46,193 nucleotides of DNA, taken from Chelativorans petroleitrophicus (lineage in GTDB: Bacteria > Pseudomonadota > Alphaproteobacteria > Rhizobiales > Rhizobiaceae). The stretch is taken from NCBI RefSeq assembly GCF_025398195.1, contig NZ_JAODNV010000022.1, forward strand, positions 1 to 46,193. The letters are read 5' to 3'. Positions 1 to 8,281 of this stretch are shown one piece after another; positions within the stretch are counted from its first letter, which is position 1; the number at the start of each line of letters is the position of its first letter. Position numbers and translations under genes: made by a program. The notes beneath the pieces are model-generated. The model worked only from the letters and a program-made list of their open reading frames with translations, did not search any database and was not told the origin of the DNA.

Positions 1-1
1 C

Positions 2-328
2 GACAGAATCGGGCGCGGCAAGGAGCGGCAGGTCAATGCCCGCTTCTCGGCCCTGGCCAGCCATTGTCTGTTCGAGAGCGAGTTCTGCAATCCGGCCTCG
101 GGCTGGGAGAAGGGACAGGTCGAGAAGAACGTTCAGGATGCGCGTCACCGGCTATGGCAGCCGATGCCGCGCTTTCCATCGCTGGAGGCCTTGAACGACT
201 GGCTGGAGCGGCGGTGCCGGGAGCTGTGGCAACAGGTTCCCCATGGTGTCCGACCCGGAACGATCGAAGACATCCGGGCCGAGGAAGCGCGGTTCCTGAT
301 GCCGATGCCACGCCTCTTCGACGGCTAA
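2..328 (+). pseudogene. istA: IS21-family transposase IstA, truncated fragment
   Basis: An open frame enters from the left edge and ends at TAA 326-328. The visible 108 residues contain the IS21 IstA signature GWEKGQVE (just after the DDE core) and the following helix-rich segment. In full-length IstA about 100-150 further residues follow, including the conserved RNRYSVP-like segment. Here the frame stops right after the FDG motif, so the C-terminus is missing. No istB follows. The terminal repeats of the element lie only about 55 bp downstream. I read this as a 3'-deleted, inactive IS21 copy. Whether the 5' part is intact cannot be seen. Confidence 0.75.
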
Positions 329-382
329 GGATAAAGCACCCACCTTAACCAAGGCCTGAGACCCAAACCATAAATGAAGGCA

Positions 383-427
383 GGTCACTTCTCGGCGAAA
401 ATCCCGGGTCAGCTTTCAGCGGAAATC
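383..427. repeat. IS21-type tandem terminal repeats (right end)
   Basis: Two imperfect direct copies of a 21-bp unit, both starting GGTCA and ending AATC, lie at 383-403 and 407-427 and match at about 16 of 21 positions. IS21-family elements carry multiple short repeats of this style at their ends. Lying just after the istA remnant, they mark the outer end of the decayed insertion and the boundary with the TRAP operon. Confidence 0.55.
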
Positions 428-455
428 AACACCCTGAGTGAACGGAGCATTTTCC

Positions 456-1757
456 TCATAAAATGAGGTTCGGGAGAAAGGAGACGAGCTGGGGGAATAT
501 TGCCAGCAAAATCACGAACACCATCATGATCAGAAGATAGGGCATTGTCACCTTCGACAGATAGCTCGCACTGCGGCCGGTGATGCTCTGGATGATCACG
601 AAATTAAATGCAACCGGTGGCGTGATTTGCGCCATCTCCACGACAAGAACAAGGAAGATTCCGAACCAGACTTTGTCGAAGCCCGCGGCTGTGACGATAG
701 GCAGAACCACCGGAAGTGTCGTAGCTATCATAGAAAACCCTTCGAGTACGGTTCCCAGAACGAGATATAGAAGCATCAGGGTAACGATGAGCATGATCGG
801 CGACAGGTTCCAGTCAGACACCATCACCGCGACAGCATCAGGAATACCGAGTATAGCCGCTACATTTCCTAGGATGCTGGCACCGAGGATGATGATCCCC
901 ATGATGGAAGTGGTCTGGACCGCGCCGAAGGAAACATCGCGGAGGACAGCTGGCGATAGCGCCCCCTGCAGCCAAGAGATGAGAAATGCACCGACAACAC
1001 CGAGTGCTGCTGCTTCCGTAGGCGTGGCAAGACCGCCATACATCGATCCCAAGACGCAGACGATGAGAAAGAGCGCGGGCCAAAGCTCACGAAGGGCGGC
1101 AACGCGCTCGGCAAATTTCATATGTGCGAGTGCGCGCTCGCTTTCTGGTATGAGGTCCCTGCGAAAGGTCGTGTGGATCATCACCCAAACGGCGAAGCTG
1201 CCAGCCAGTAACAGTCCGGGAAGCAAACCGGCGGTGAACAGCCGCAGCACGGACTCTTCTGCCAATACGCCGTAGATGATCATTACCGTTGACGGCGGAA
1301 TGAGGAATCCTAGTGTTCCGGCTCCCGCCAAGCTGCCGATTGCGACGTCCGGCGAGTAGCCGCGGCGCAATAATTCCTTCAATGTCATGCGGCCTACAAC
1401 CTGCGTGGTTGCTGCCGAAGAACCGGAAATTGCAGCGAAGATTGTGCAGCCGACGATATTCACGTGCAGAAGTCGGCCTGGCAGGAGACCTGCCCACGGG
1501 GCAAGGCCGGAAAAGAGCGCCGCTGAAAGCCTCGTGCGGAAGAGAAATTCGCCCATCAGTACAAAGAGCGGCAGAGCCACAAGGTCGGGTGTCGTCAGGA
1601 CGCCGAAAGTGTACTGCGCGAAGAGTTTGTCGAGCGGAGCACTCAGGAACAGCAGGCCCATGCCGAGAGCGGTCCCGAGGAGCGCAATACCGATCCATGT
1701 CCCAAGGGCAAGGAAACTAAAAAGCAAGCCAAACAGGCTTCCCATGATCGCGGTCAT
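456..1757 (-). CDS. TRAP transporter large permease (DctM-type)
   Basis: The 433-residue, strongly hydrophobic protein is the size of DctM/SiaM large subunits and has roughly twelve membrane segments. The family signature GGLATPTEAAALG is present at about residues 243-255, and the N-terminal half has the characteristic FLFRTRLSAALFSGLAPW stretch. It forms the sodium-driven translocation channel of a tripartite TRAP carrier in the inner membrane. It is the last gene of the minus-strand P-Q-M set, 46 bp downstream of the small permease. The substrate cannot be read from this subunit. Neighbouring dehydrogenases point to a sugar acid or hydroxy acid. Confidence 0.93.
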   Translation of the reverse strand: MTAIMGSLFGLLFSFLALGTWIGIALLGTALGMGLLFLSAPLDKLFAQYTFGVLTTPDLVALPLFVLMGEFLFRTRLSAALFSGLAPWAGLLPGRLLHVNIVGCTIFAAISGSSAATTQVVGRMTLKELLRRGYSPDVAIGSLAGAGTLGFLIPPSTVMIIYGVLAEESVLRLFTAGLLPGLLLAGSFAVWVMIHTTFRRDLIPESERALAHMKFAERVAALRELWPALFLIVCVLGSMYGGLATPTEAAALGVVGAFLISWLQGALSPAVLRDVSFGAVQTTSIMGIIILGASILGNVAAILGIPDAVAVMVSDWNLSPIMLIVTLMLLYLVLGTVLEGFSMIATTLPVVLPIVTAAGFDKVWFGIFLVLVVEMAQITPPVAFNFVIIQSITGRSASYLSKVTMPYLLIMMVFVILLAIFPQLVSFLPNLIL

Positions 1758-1803
1758 CTAAAACTCCATTCCAGCCGTCCCCGGCGAATGGTCGGCTTGG
1801 CTG

Positions 1804-2394
1804 TCATTCGATAGCTGAGGCGGCGCCGAGGGTTGGATCGTCCACAGAGCGACCGGCCAGACAGGTAAACACGCGAGCGACCATTTGGAGTGCTAGAATG
1901 ATAGCGCCCAGCGCAAGGACGGCCTGCGGAATCCACAGCGGTGTCAGGCTGTCCTGCGACACTTCACCGAAACGCCAGGTCCGCAGCGTGAGATTCACCA
2001 TCGAGATTGCAAGGAAGACCGTGACGCCGGCCCCGATGAGGCTCGACACCGCCTCGAACTGCCGCGCAAATCGTTCTTTGCCTGCTCGCATCAGCATTTC
2101 GACGCGGATTTGCAATCCCGCCCGCAATGTCATGCCTGCTCCGAGGAGGAACGAGGCCCCCATCAGATAGCCGCTATACTCCCACCCAACATGAATACTC
2201 GCCGGCACGCTGGGGATGACGCGCGCCAGGGTGGCCGCCAGGATCTCAGCCAGTACGAGGAGGGTCAGCCCAACGGTGCAGGCCACCGCCAGATAGCTTC
2301 CTAGGATCGAAAGGAGATCGGCGGCGGTCTGCACCGCCGCCACGATCCCCGCCTCGCGCGCGCCCTCTGACCTGGTAGGAGTCATGTCGGACAT
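1804..2394 (-). CDS. TRAP transporter small permease (DctQ-type)
   Basis: A 196-residue protein with four predicted membrane helices, starting at about residues 29, 70, 110 and 150, matches the DctQ architecture. The motif WEYSGYLMGASFLLGAGMTLR is typical of this small subunit, which joins the large permease to make the membrane complex. Its ATG (2392-2394) lies 2 bp after the stop of the binding-protein gene, so the two are probably translationally coupled. The sequence is poorly conserved in this family in general, so the call leans on topology and on its place between the P and M genes. Confidence 0.88.
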   Translation of the reverse strand: MSDMTPTRSEGAREAGIVAAVQTAADLLSILGSYLAVACTVGLTLLVLAEILAATLARVIPSVPASIHVGWEYSGYLMGASFLLGAGMTLRAGLQIRVEMLMRAGKERFARQFEAVSSLIGAGVTVFLAISMVNLTLRTWRFGEVSQDSLTPLWIPQAVLALGAIILALQMVARVFTCLAGRSVDDPTLGAASAIE

Positions 2395-2396
2395 AC

Positions 2397-3395
2397 TTAC
2401 TTTCCGGCCGCGGCTTTGAACTGTTCCACAAGGGGCTTGGCGGCAGGAACTCGCTGAAGAAATTTCTCTTGCAGCGCTTGGCCCCGCTTGGTCATTTCAG
2501 CGCGCAGCTCGGGAGAAATCTCGACAAGCTCCATCCCATTGTCGGTCATGATCTTGATACTGTCGAGATCTCCTTGGCGTGAGATTTCCCAGAACCCAGG
2601 TTCCATTTCTTCCGCCACCTTCTCGATCGCTTGCTGCTGTGCAGCAGGAATTTTGTTCCAGACGTCGAGGTTGATGGTGACCATGTTGCTACCCCAGGTG
2701 TGGTTCGTGGGATAGATGTATTTCAGAAACTCCCAGAACTTGCCATCAACGCCTGACGTGGCGGAGGTGGCAACACCGGAGACACGGCCGGAGGCAAGCG
2801 CCGGAATAAGTTCGCCCCAAGGCATGGCCACCCCGGCCATTCCGAGCGCGCTTACGATGTCGACCGTATTCTTGTCCGCGCCGCGAACTGGAATGCCGCG
2901 GAAGTCCTCTATATCGTCGACCAGCACTTGGAGGTAGACGTACTGAGCCGGGGAAGGCACCATATACAGGATCTTCTGGTTGTTTTGCTCGGCGAGTTTC
3001 TCGAACTCCGGCCGAATGAACTCGTGGTATTTTCTTAGCTCCTCCATGGAAGAGATGAGGAATGGAATGCCTTCGGCTCCAAACAGCGGATTTACACCGA
3101 CCTGCTGGCTGATATTGATGTCAGCCATTTCGACGAGCCCGTCGCGCACAGCGGTCAGTTGATCAGGGCCCTTGAACCCGAGCGAGCCGCCGGCCTTGAC
3201 TGAAATGATGACTTCACCTCCGGTCGCTTCTTTGACCGCCTCAGCGAACTTGGTCGCGTTCTTGACCATGAAGTTCGATTCCGGCAGCACGTCGGACAGA
3301 TTGATCTGAATCTCGGCCAGTGAAGTCGAAGTAGCCGAGGCGAACAGCGCTATGGTTAGTGCTGAACCGATCAGATTGCGTCTATTGAAGAGCAT
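2397..3395 (-). CDS. TRAP transporter periplasmic solute-binding protein (DctP-type)
   Basis: The mature part reads as a DctP-family receptor. It has a leader with positive residues and a hydrophobic core (MLFNRRNLIGSALTIALF) ending near SLAEIQ, then the GxRGADKNT segment that holds the arginine used by DctP proteins to bind the substrate carboxylate. I start at ATG 3393-3395 because AGGGGA sits just upstream and the signal peptide begins there. A longer frame reaches 3536 but adds 47 unlikely residues. Length is then 332 aa, normal for the family. The conserved arginine implies a carboxylate ligand. First gene of the P-Q-M transporter operon. Confidence 0.92.
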   Translation of the reverse strand: MLFNRRNLIGSALTIALFASATSTSLAEIQINLSDVLPESNFMVKNATKFAEAVKEATGGEVIISVKAGGSLGFKGPDQLTAVRDGLVEMADINISQQVGVNPLFGAEGIPFLISSMEELRKYHEFIRPEFEKLAEQNNQKILYMVPSPAQYVYLQVLVDDIEDFRGIPVRGADKNTVDIVSALGMAGVAMPWGELIPALASGRVSGVATSATSGVDGKFWEFLKYIYPTNHTWGSNMVTINLDVWNKIPAAQQQAIEKVAEEMEPGFWEISRQGDLDSIKIMTDNGMELVEISPELRAEMTKRGQALQEKFLQRVPAAKPLVEQFKAAAGK

Positions 3396-3784
3396 GTCAT
3401 TCCCCTGTGGTTTCGAGGCGCTTCCTTGCTGTCGCCTCATCCATGCTGCGGTCAGGCGGTTAACAAACTGGTTCGGCGATCCCTTCCGCAAGCGGCGGAT
3501 GATGACGCCGTTCGTCCATGTGCGAACCGTCCACAAAATGTTAATCCCCGGGGCATCGGCGCGTAAGTGGCCTGTTCTGTTTGGGGGTATCAGATTTTGT
3601 TATGTTCCGGGGTGCGTGCCACGTGGTTTCTTGCTCAAGCCATAGGGGACCGTAATGGTGTCAGGTCCGGATCGCGGTGAATCGCGGCCACCTCAACATC
3701 CATCTCGGCATTCTGTAGCGCTTGGGAAATCGCCCTGACTAACCACCCGCCCTCGAAGCGGAAGGCACCTGAGTCAAGTCTAGG
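3396..3784. other. Upstream region of the TRAP operon; no convincing gene
   Basis: About 390 bp between the idnD-like gene and the TRAP receptor gene. On the minus strand an in-frame run follows the idnD-like stop down to TGA 3635-3637 and encodes a 30-45 residue stretch with HRDPDLTPLR. This resembles the tail of a larger protein but cannot be named, so it may be a relic. The part nearer the TRAP gene holds an inverted repeat (3510-3527) and presumably the TRAP promoter. No clear -35/-10 pair was identified. Confidence 0.4.
3510..3527. promoter_or_regulatory. Inverted repeat, possible operator of the TRAP operon
   Basis: GTTCG at 3510-3514 and CGAAC at 3523-3527 form a perfect 5-bp inverted repeat with an 8-bp spacer, about 115 bp upstream of the TRAP receptor start. 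The size suits a dimeric repressor site (GntR, LacI or IclR style). The bound protein is unknown. The only regulator gene nearby is the LysR gene at 6798, which would be expected to use a different motif. Confidence 0.3.
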
Positions 3785-4816
3785 TCAGAAGGCGATCTGC
3801 ACCTTCATGGAGCGGCTTCGATCTCCGGCCGTTCTAAATGCTTGAACGGTGTCTTCGAGCGGAAAGATGCCAGTAAGCAGCGGCCTCGGATCGACCCGGC
3901 GCTGGTTGATCAAATCGACCGCTAGCGCAAACTCCTCGTGAAAGCGGAAGGTGCCGCGCATCTCGATCTCTTTCGCCACGATGGTGTTCTGGGGGATCGC
4001 CATGTCACCGCCCAGGCCAAGTTGCACCAGCACTCCGCGGGGCTGCAGCACTTCTAATCCGGCACGCACGGCCTGTTCGTTGCCCGAGGCCTCGAACATC
4101 ACGTCGAAATAGCCCTTGTCGGTGCCGTACGCGGAAAGCTTATGGCCATCGGACACGACGTTTATGGACCGGTCGGCGCCGACCTCTCGCGCCTTAGCCA
4201 GCACGCCGTCCAAAACATCGGTTGCGACGATCTCACGGGCACCATGGAGGCGGGCGGCAATGATTGTGAGCGCACCAATCGGCCCGCAACCAGTTACAAG
4301 CACGCGCTTGCCCAGAAGCGAGCCAGCACGATCCACCGCATGCAGCGTGACGGCAAGGGGCTCCGCAAAGGCAGCTTCGTTGGCGGAAATCCCGTCGGCG
4401 ATCCTGTAGCACTGCCTACTTTGTGCGACGAGGCGCTGGCGGAATGCACCTTGGATGTGCGGCATGGCCATAGCGCTGCCGTAGAAGCGCATATTGAGGC
4501 ACTGGTTCTGCCGGCCGCCGAGGCAGTATCGGCAGGAATTGCAAGGCCGGCTTGGCGAAACGGCGACGCGGTCGCCAACAGCAAACCCCGAGACGCCTTT
4601 ACCCAGGGCGCGAATGGTGCCGGCCACCTCGTGTCCAAGTATCATTGGCTCGCGTATTTTCACGGTCCCGAAGCCACCGTGGTTGTAATAGTGTAGGTCC
4701 GAACCACAGATGCCGCCGGCTTCGATAGCTATTTCCACCTGACCTGGCCCGAGCGCTTCAACTTCGCGATCCTCAATCCGTAGGTCCTTGGCGGCATGAA
4801 TAACAATCGCTTTCAC
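3785..4816 (-). CDS. idnD: L-idonate 5-dehydrogenase-like zinc alcohol dehydrogenase
   Basis: A 343-residue medium-chain dehydrogenase/reductase. Catalytic zinc ligands are visible as C37 (GICGSD) with H62-E63 (GHEV). The structural zinc lobe has C92, C95, C98 and C106. The NAD(P)-binding turn is GCGPIGA at about residue 175. The opening and the ICGSDLHYYNHGGFG segment resemble IdnD, which oxidises L-idonate to 5-ketogluconate. Sorbitol or threonine dehydrogenase relatives are the alternatives. It lies 9 bp after the next upstream gene of the same minus-strand cluster, beside a 2-hydroxyacid dehydrogenase and an SDR, which fits sugar-acid interconversion. The exact substrate is inferred, not shown. 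Confidence 0.82.
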   Translation of the reverse strand: MKAIVIHAAKDLRIEDREVEALGPGQVEIAIEAGGICGSDLHYYNHGGFGTVKIREPMILGHEVAGTIRALGKGVSGFAVGDRVAVSPSRPCNSCRYCLGGRQNQCLNMRFYGSAMAMPHIQGAFRQRLVAQSRQCYRIADGISANEAAFAEPLAVTLHAVDRAGSLLGKRVLVTGCGPIGALTIIAARLHGAREIVATDVLDGVLAKAREVGADRSINVVSDGHKLSAYGTDKGYFDVMFEASGNEQAVRAGLEVLQPRGVLVQLGLGGDMAIPQNTIVAKEIEMRGTFRFHEEFALAVDLINQRRVDPRPLLTGIFPLEDTVQAFRTAGDRSRSMKVQIAF

Positions 4817-4825
4817 GAAGTCCTC

Positions 4826-5809
4826 CTAGACGACAGGCGTTAGCAGGGGCCGACCCGAAAAATGCGCAGCGAGATTTTCGCGCACGAGCTGGCCCATTGC
4901 CTTGCGTGTCTCGACTGTGCCGGAGGCGTGGTGCGGCTGCAGCACAACGTTGGTGAGACTTAGGAAGCGTTGGTCAATGTTCGGTTCGTTACAAAAAACA
5001 TCGAGACCAGCACCCTTGATCGTATTGTTTTCGAGAGCTTCGAGTAACGCTGCCTCGTCAACTGTCGAACCACGAGAGATGTTGATGAGAAAACCGTCAG
5101 GCCCGAGGGCATGAAGAACTTCAGAATTGATGCTGTTTTTCGTCTTCTTGCCGCCCGATAGTGTGACGATCAGGAAATCGCTACTGCGGGCAAGCTCCAC
5201 GAGATCGGCCACGAAGGGGTAGGGAAGGTCGGTTCGGGGAGCAATATCGAAATATGATATGCCACAGCCGAAAGCGACGGCGCGTCGCGCTAATGCGGTT
5301 CCCACTCGTCCCATGCCCACGATACCGACTTTCTTGCCATGGAAACGGGTCACGAGGTGCATGTTGCTAGTACGCCAGTTCCCTTCGCGCACATAGGCAT
5401 CGGCCCGGGGGATTTCTCGGCAGACCGCGAGCGCGAGGCCGATCCCGAGATCGGCGACATCTTCTGTCAGGACGTCGGGGGTGTTGGTGACGCGGATGCC
5501 CCGTTTGCGCGCATATTCGAGGTCTATGGCATCTGTACCGACACCATAGCAGGCCACGATTTCTAGTCTGGGCAACTTGCTCATCAGCCTCGCGCTGGCA
5601 CCGAGCTCACCACGCGTGGCTATTGCTCGAACATTCTCCGACCTTTCGGCGATATAGCCGTCTCGATCCACCGCTTCCCAGAGCTTGTGCACACGATAGC
5701 GCGCTTCCAGGTCCGCCAAGTCCCATTCGGGATAGGGTCCGATCATCAAGATGTCGATCATGAGTAACATTTCGTAGAAGTTCGTGAGACGGGCAGCTGC
5801 ACCGTTCAC
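4826..5809 (-). CDS. D-isomer-specific 2-hydroxyacid dehydrogenase
   Basis: The protein has the family's split catalytic domain and Rossmann fold. The nucleotide motif is GMGRVGTA, the catalytic arginine lies in NISRGSTVDE, the glutamate in CNEPNID and the histidine in LQPHHASG near the C-terminus. It probably reduces 2-keto acids (glyoxylate/hydroxypyruvate or 2-ketogluconate) with NAD(P)H. The longest frame begins at GTG 5807-5809, which overlaps the TGA of the SDR gene. Starts at ATG 5770 or ATG 5761 give about 311-314 residues, closer to the usual length, and may be the real ones. No strong ribosome site decides. Beside an IdnD-like gene, a 2-ketoaldonate reductase role is attractive but inferred. 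Confidence 0.87.
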   Translation of the reverse strand: MNGAAARLTNFYEMLLMIDILMIGPYPEWDLADLEARYRVHKLWEAVDRDGYIAERSENVRAIATRGELGASARLMSKLPRLEIVACYGVGTDAIDLEYARKRGIRVTNTPDVLTEDVADLGIGLALAVCREIPRADAYVREGNWRTSNMHLVTRFHGKKVGIVGMGRVGTALARRAVAFGCGISYFDIAPRTDLPYPFVADLVELARSSDFLIVTLSGGKKTKNSINSEVLHALGPDGFLINISRGSTVDEAALLEALENNTIKGAGLDVFCNEPNIDQRFLSLTNVVLQPHHASGTVETRKAMGQLVRENLAAHFSGRPLLTPVV

Positions 5810-6555
5810 TGTGCTTTGCTCTTCAGCGTGGTCAGCCCGCCTGGAACCTGAAAGGTAGGCGTCACTTCGATCAGCCCGATATTTACGTAGCTTGGCAAAT
5901 TGATCGCAAAGGCAGCGATGTCAGCGATATGCGAGGCGGAGGGAACCTCATAACCCTCATAAAATTTTTCGCGCGCCTCGTCCTTTGTGACCCCATGATT
6001 GCGATCGAAGATTTCAGTCTCTGTGCGACCGGGGCATATTTCGGTGACCCGAATGCGTTTGCCGAGCACGTCGACACGCAACTGCCGGGATAGCATATGA
6101 ATTGCTGCCTTCGTGGCGTGGTAGATTGTGTTGCCGGCGAAATTGTAGTGCCCAGCTATGGAGCTGATATTAATGATGTGGCCACGGTCGCGTTCCATCA
6201 TGCCCGGTAGCACCGTACGAACCGTGTGCAGGACGCTGCGCACATTCAGATCGACGAGTGCATCGATGTCTTCGGCGCTGGCGCTCGGAATGGACCCCGC
6301 CCGACCGGCACCCGCATTATTGACCAGAACGTCGATTTCCAAGCCCCGCAGGAGTCGAGTAAGGGAGTCGATATCCGTCATATCTAGCGCGTGGGGAATG
6401 CAGCCGGTGCGGGCCGCTAGCTCCTCAAGCCGATCCTGCCGACGCGCGATGGCATGGACTGTTAGACCCTCCTTGCAGAACCGTTCCACTAGGGCCGCTC
6501 CCATTCCTGCAGAAGCACCCGTGACAAGTGCGGTACGGTAATCGGAAAAGCTCAT
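5806..6555 (-). CDS. SDR-family oxidoreductase, YdfG-like
   Basis: A 249-residue classical short-chain dehydrogenase. TGASAGMG near the N-terminus binds the cofactor, NNAG follows the fourth strand, the catalytic serine is in ISSIAG, and the active pair is YHATK. The C-terminal VTEICPGRTETEIF and the later VNIGLIEV stretch look most like YdfG (3-hydroxy acid/serine dehydrogenase). A gluconate-5-dehydrogenase-like role would fit the neighbouring idnD. I start at ATG 6553-6555, preceded by AAGG. The longer frame to 6633 adds 26 unrelated residues. It is the first gene of the SDR-hydroxyacid dehydrogenase-idnD transcript and is divergent from the LysR gene. Confidence 0.86.
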   Translation of the reverse strand: MSFSDYRTALVTGASAGMGAALVERFCKEGLTVHAIARRQDRLEELAARTGCIPHALDMTDIDSLTRLLRGLEIDVLVNNAGAGRAGSIPSASAEDIDALVDLNVRSVLHTVRTVLPGMMERDRGHIINISSIAGHYNFAGNTIYHATKAAIHMLSRQLRVDVLGKRIRVTEICPGRTETEIFDRNHGVTKDEAREKFYEGYEVPSASHIADIAAFAINLPSYVNIGLIEVTPTFQVPGGLTTLKSKAQ

Positions 6556-6797
6556 GTCGGACCTTGATGCTACGGAGAATGGTAGAAGAAGTGCGCTTGA
6601 CGTGCATCCTAGGGGGAAGACTTGAATCGGCACAAGAGCGATCGCTTTATGGGGGCAGACGCCTTTCTTATCCTGTCACCGTCAACTGTCCAAAAACCAA
6701 CTCGGTCCACTCGTCCCCTGAAGCGGCCGAACTTGCGCGCCGCCGTTTCCAAAATTGCGGCGATTAGATACGATGCCGCGAAAACGGGTAGCAGCTA
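6556..6797. promoter_or_regulatory. Divergent promoter region between the SDR operon and the LysR gene
   Basis: A 242-bp noncoding space between two divergent starts, the normal position for LysR-type autoregulation and control of the adjacent catabolic genes. It is AT-richer in places. I could not find a T-N11-A palindrome convincing enough to name as the operator. On the minus strand TTGTGC and TAGGAT with an 18-bp spacer are a weak sigma-70 candidate for the SDR operon. Confidence 0.4.
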
Positions 6798-7730
6798 ATG
6801 GACATCCGGCGTCTTCGCTTCTTCATAACTATTGTCGACAACGGCAGCATCACGCGCGCGGCGGACGTGCTTCATATTGCGCAACCAGCATTGAGTCAGC
6901 ACGTTGCTACACTGGAGGCGCATTTCGGCAAGAAACTTCTCATCCGCGCTCAGCAAGGCGTATCGATGACCGATGCAGGGAAAGTCCTTTATCGGCATGC
7001 CCAGACGGTGTTACGTCAGATTGCTCAAGCCGAGGCCGACGTCCTAAGCGCGGGGGAATTGCTCACAGGCCCTGTCTCAGTGGGACTGGTGCCGTTTAGC
7101 AGTGCTGGTACCATCTCTGTCGACCTTATTACCGAGGCGCGCGCCAGATATCCGGGAATCCTGCTTCAGGTAACCGAAAGTGTTAGCCAGCCCTACAGCC
7201 AAATGCTCATGAATGGCCGGTTAGAAATGGCACTGATGCATGGAACCGGACCAATAAAGGGCATCAAATTCGAGAAGATGTTGCGCGAGGAATTCTTCCT
7301 GGTTCTTCCAGAGGATTTGGCTACGAATCTAGGCGGAGAAACCGTCGCGGTCGCTCAACTGGAACCACTGCCTTTTCTTTTGCCGCCGCCTTACAATTTC
7401 GTTCGCAGAGCGATTGATATGGCGTTTCTTAGGCGCCGTATCAAACTGAGGGTGGTTGCCGAAATTGACTCAGTGCGCACCCTTTCGCGGGCGGTGCATG
7501 CGGGTATCGGAGCGACCATAATGCCGCGCGCGATCGCAGATCGAATAGCGCTCGAGGGTGACTCCATAGTCATTAAGAAGGTCACCAATCCTGTAATTGG
7601 CGAAGTACTGTCGTTGTGCACTGCCGAGCATTTTCCGTTGTCCGAACCGGCAACCGCAATTCGTGACCTCACCGCGGAGCTTACGAAACGGCTGCTTGCG
7701 CCAAAAAACGATTCCCTAGTATCGGCCTAG
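6798..7730 (+). CDS. LysR-family transcriptional regulator (Nac-like)
   Basis: A 310-residue LysR regulator. The winged helix-turn-helix occupies residues 1-60, with LRFFITIVDNGSITRAAD and the recognition helix in IAQPALSQHVATLE. The effector-binding domain starts near residue 90 (GPVSVGLVPFS). The TDAGKVLYRHA segment and overall pattern resemble the Nac/CbnR-like group. It is transcribed away from the SDR-hydroxyacid dehydrogenase-idnD genes and is their most likely regulator, responding to a pathway intermediate. It is the last intact gene before the decayed strip leading to tRNA-Arg. Confidence 0.93.
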   Translation: MDIRRLRFFITIVDNGSITRAADVLHIAQPALSQHVATLEAHFGKKLLIRAQQGVSMTDAGKVLYRHAQTVLRQIAQAEADVLSAGELLTGPVSVGLVPFSSAGTISVDLITEARARYPGILLQVTESVSQPYSQMLMNGRLEMALMHGTGPIKGIKFEKMLREEFFLVLPEDLATNLGGETVAVAQLEPLPFLLPPPYNFVRRAIDMAFLRRRIKLRVVAEIDSVRTLSRAVHAGIGATIMPRAIADRIALEGDSIVIKKVTNPVIGEVLSLCTAEHFPLSEPATAIRDLTAELTKRLLAPKNDSLVSA

Positions 7731-8036
7731 GCGGCAGGAACAATGGTCCGTTATGGGGCCGATGCCAGACTGTCGGGCAATTGGCGTGAAGCTGTCGTTC
7801 TAGCTTCACGCCATCACCTCGGCGCCGCGCAACACACGGCAGGCTCTGTCAATTCCAAATTGCGGCCTGCGGGTAATTCAGCCGAGGACACCGGATATTC
7901 GCTCGCCTCCAGCATCCTAGAGGCGACGCTCGGCTGGGGCTAGTTTACCCGGGGAGGATCGATGAGATGCACATTCCGTGTCGCAGAGCCGTCGCTCTGT
8001 ACTCACCCCGTGCCGCGAACTAGATCTAGCAGTTGA
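7731..8036. other. Noncoding stretch after the LysR gene
   Basis: About 300 bp with no supported gene. The only clear structure is the hairpin at 7783-7812. The remainder has short broken frames and looks like the decayed part of the island. Confidence 0.5.
7783..7812 (+). terminator. Strong hairpin after the LysR gene
   Basis: GGCGTGAAGCT (7783-7793) pairs perfectly with AGCTTCACGCC (7802-7812), an 11-bp stem with an 8-base loop, 53 bp after the LysR stop. No T-run follows on either strand. It may terminate the LysR transcript in a Rho-assisted way, or be an end structure of a lost mobile element. Confidence 0.45.
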
Positions 8037-8246
8037 TCGAAAAAGCCGGGCAAGGAAAAGGAGAAGGCGAAGATCAAAGTCTCTTAGACTGTATCCGACG
8101 AATAAGATGGATCGTCCCAACACGTCTGCTCGAAGGCGAAGGTCTAATGGGGATTCGAACTCGAGACGTTCAAAATAGTCTGTCTCAGTAATGACAAGCG
8201 AGTTGTCGTCCGAAAAATCACCATGAAACTTTACAATTTGCGGTCG
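8037..8246 (-). pseudogene. SIR2-like domain protein, internal fragment
   Basis: About 70 minus-strand residues match the SIR2-like (SIR2_2) fold found in many defence and uncharacterised proteins. They include IVKFHGDFSD, the ITETDYFERLEFESPLDLR stretch, and GRSILFVGYSLRDFD with the GYS turn that contacts NAD in this family. There is no start, the sequence becomes unrelated after about 8037, and upstream it runs straight into the CRISPR relic. It is therefore a dead fragment of a once larger gene. Full SIR2_2 proteins often occur in anti-phage loci, but function cannot be inferred from a remnant. Confidence 0.65.
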
Positions 8247-8281
8247 ATCTGAATTGGGCCTCTGCAATATCAGCAACGATT

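Noticed and set aside
6556-6797. A defined LysR box (T-N11-A or ATAC-type)
   Set aside because: Several weak matches but none palindromic enough to prefer over chance.
8150-8180. GATTCGAAC-like T-loop sequence that might be a duplicated tRNA att end
   Set aside because: It falls inside the SIR2 fragment and encodes its conserved FESPL segment. Similarity to the tRNA-Arg T arm covers only nine bases.
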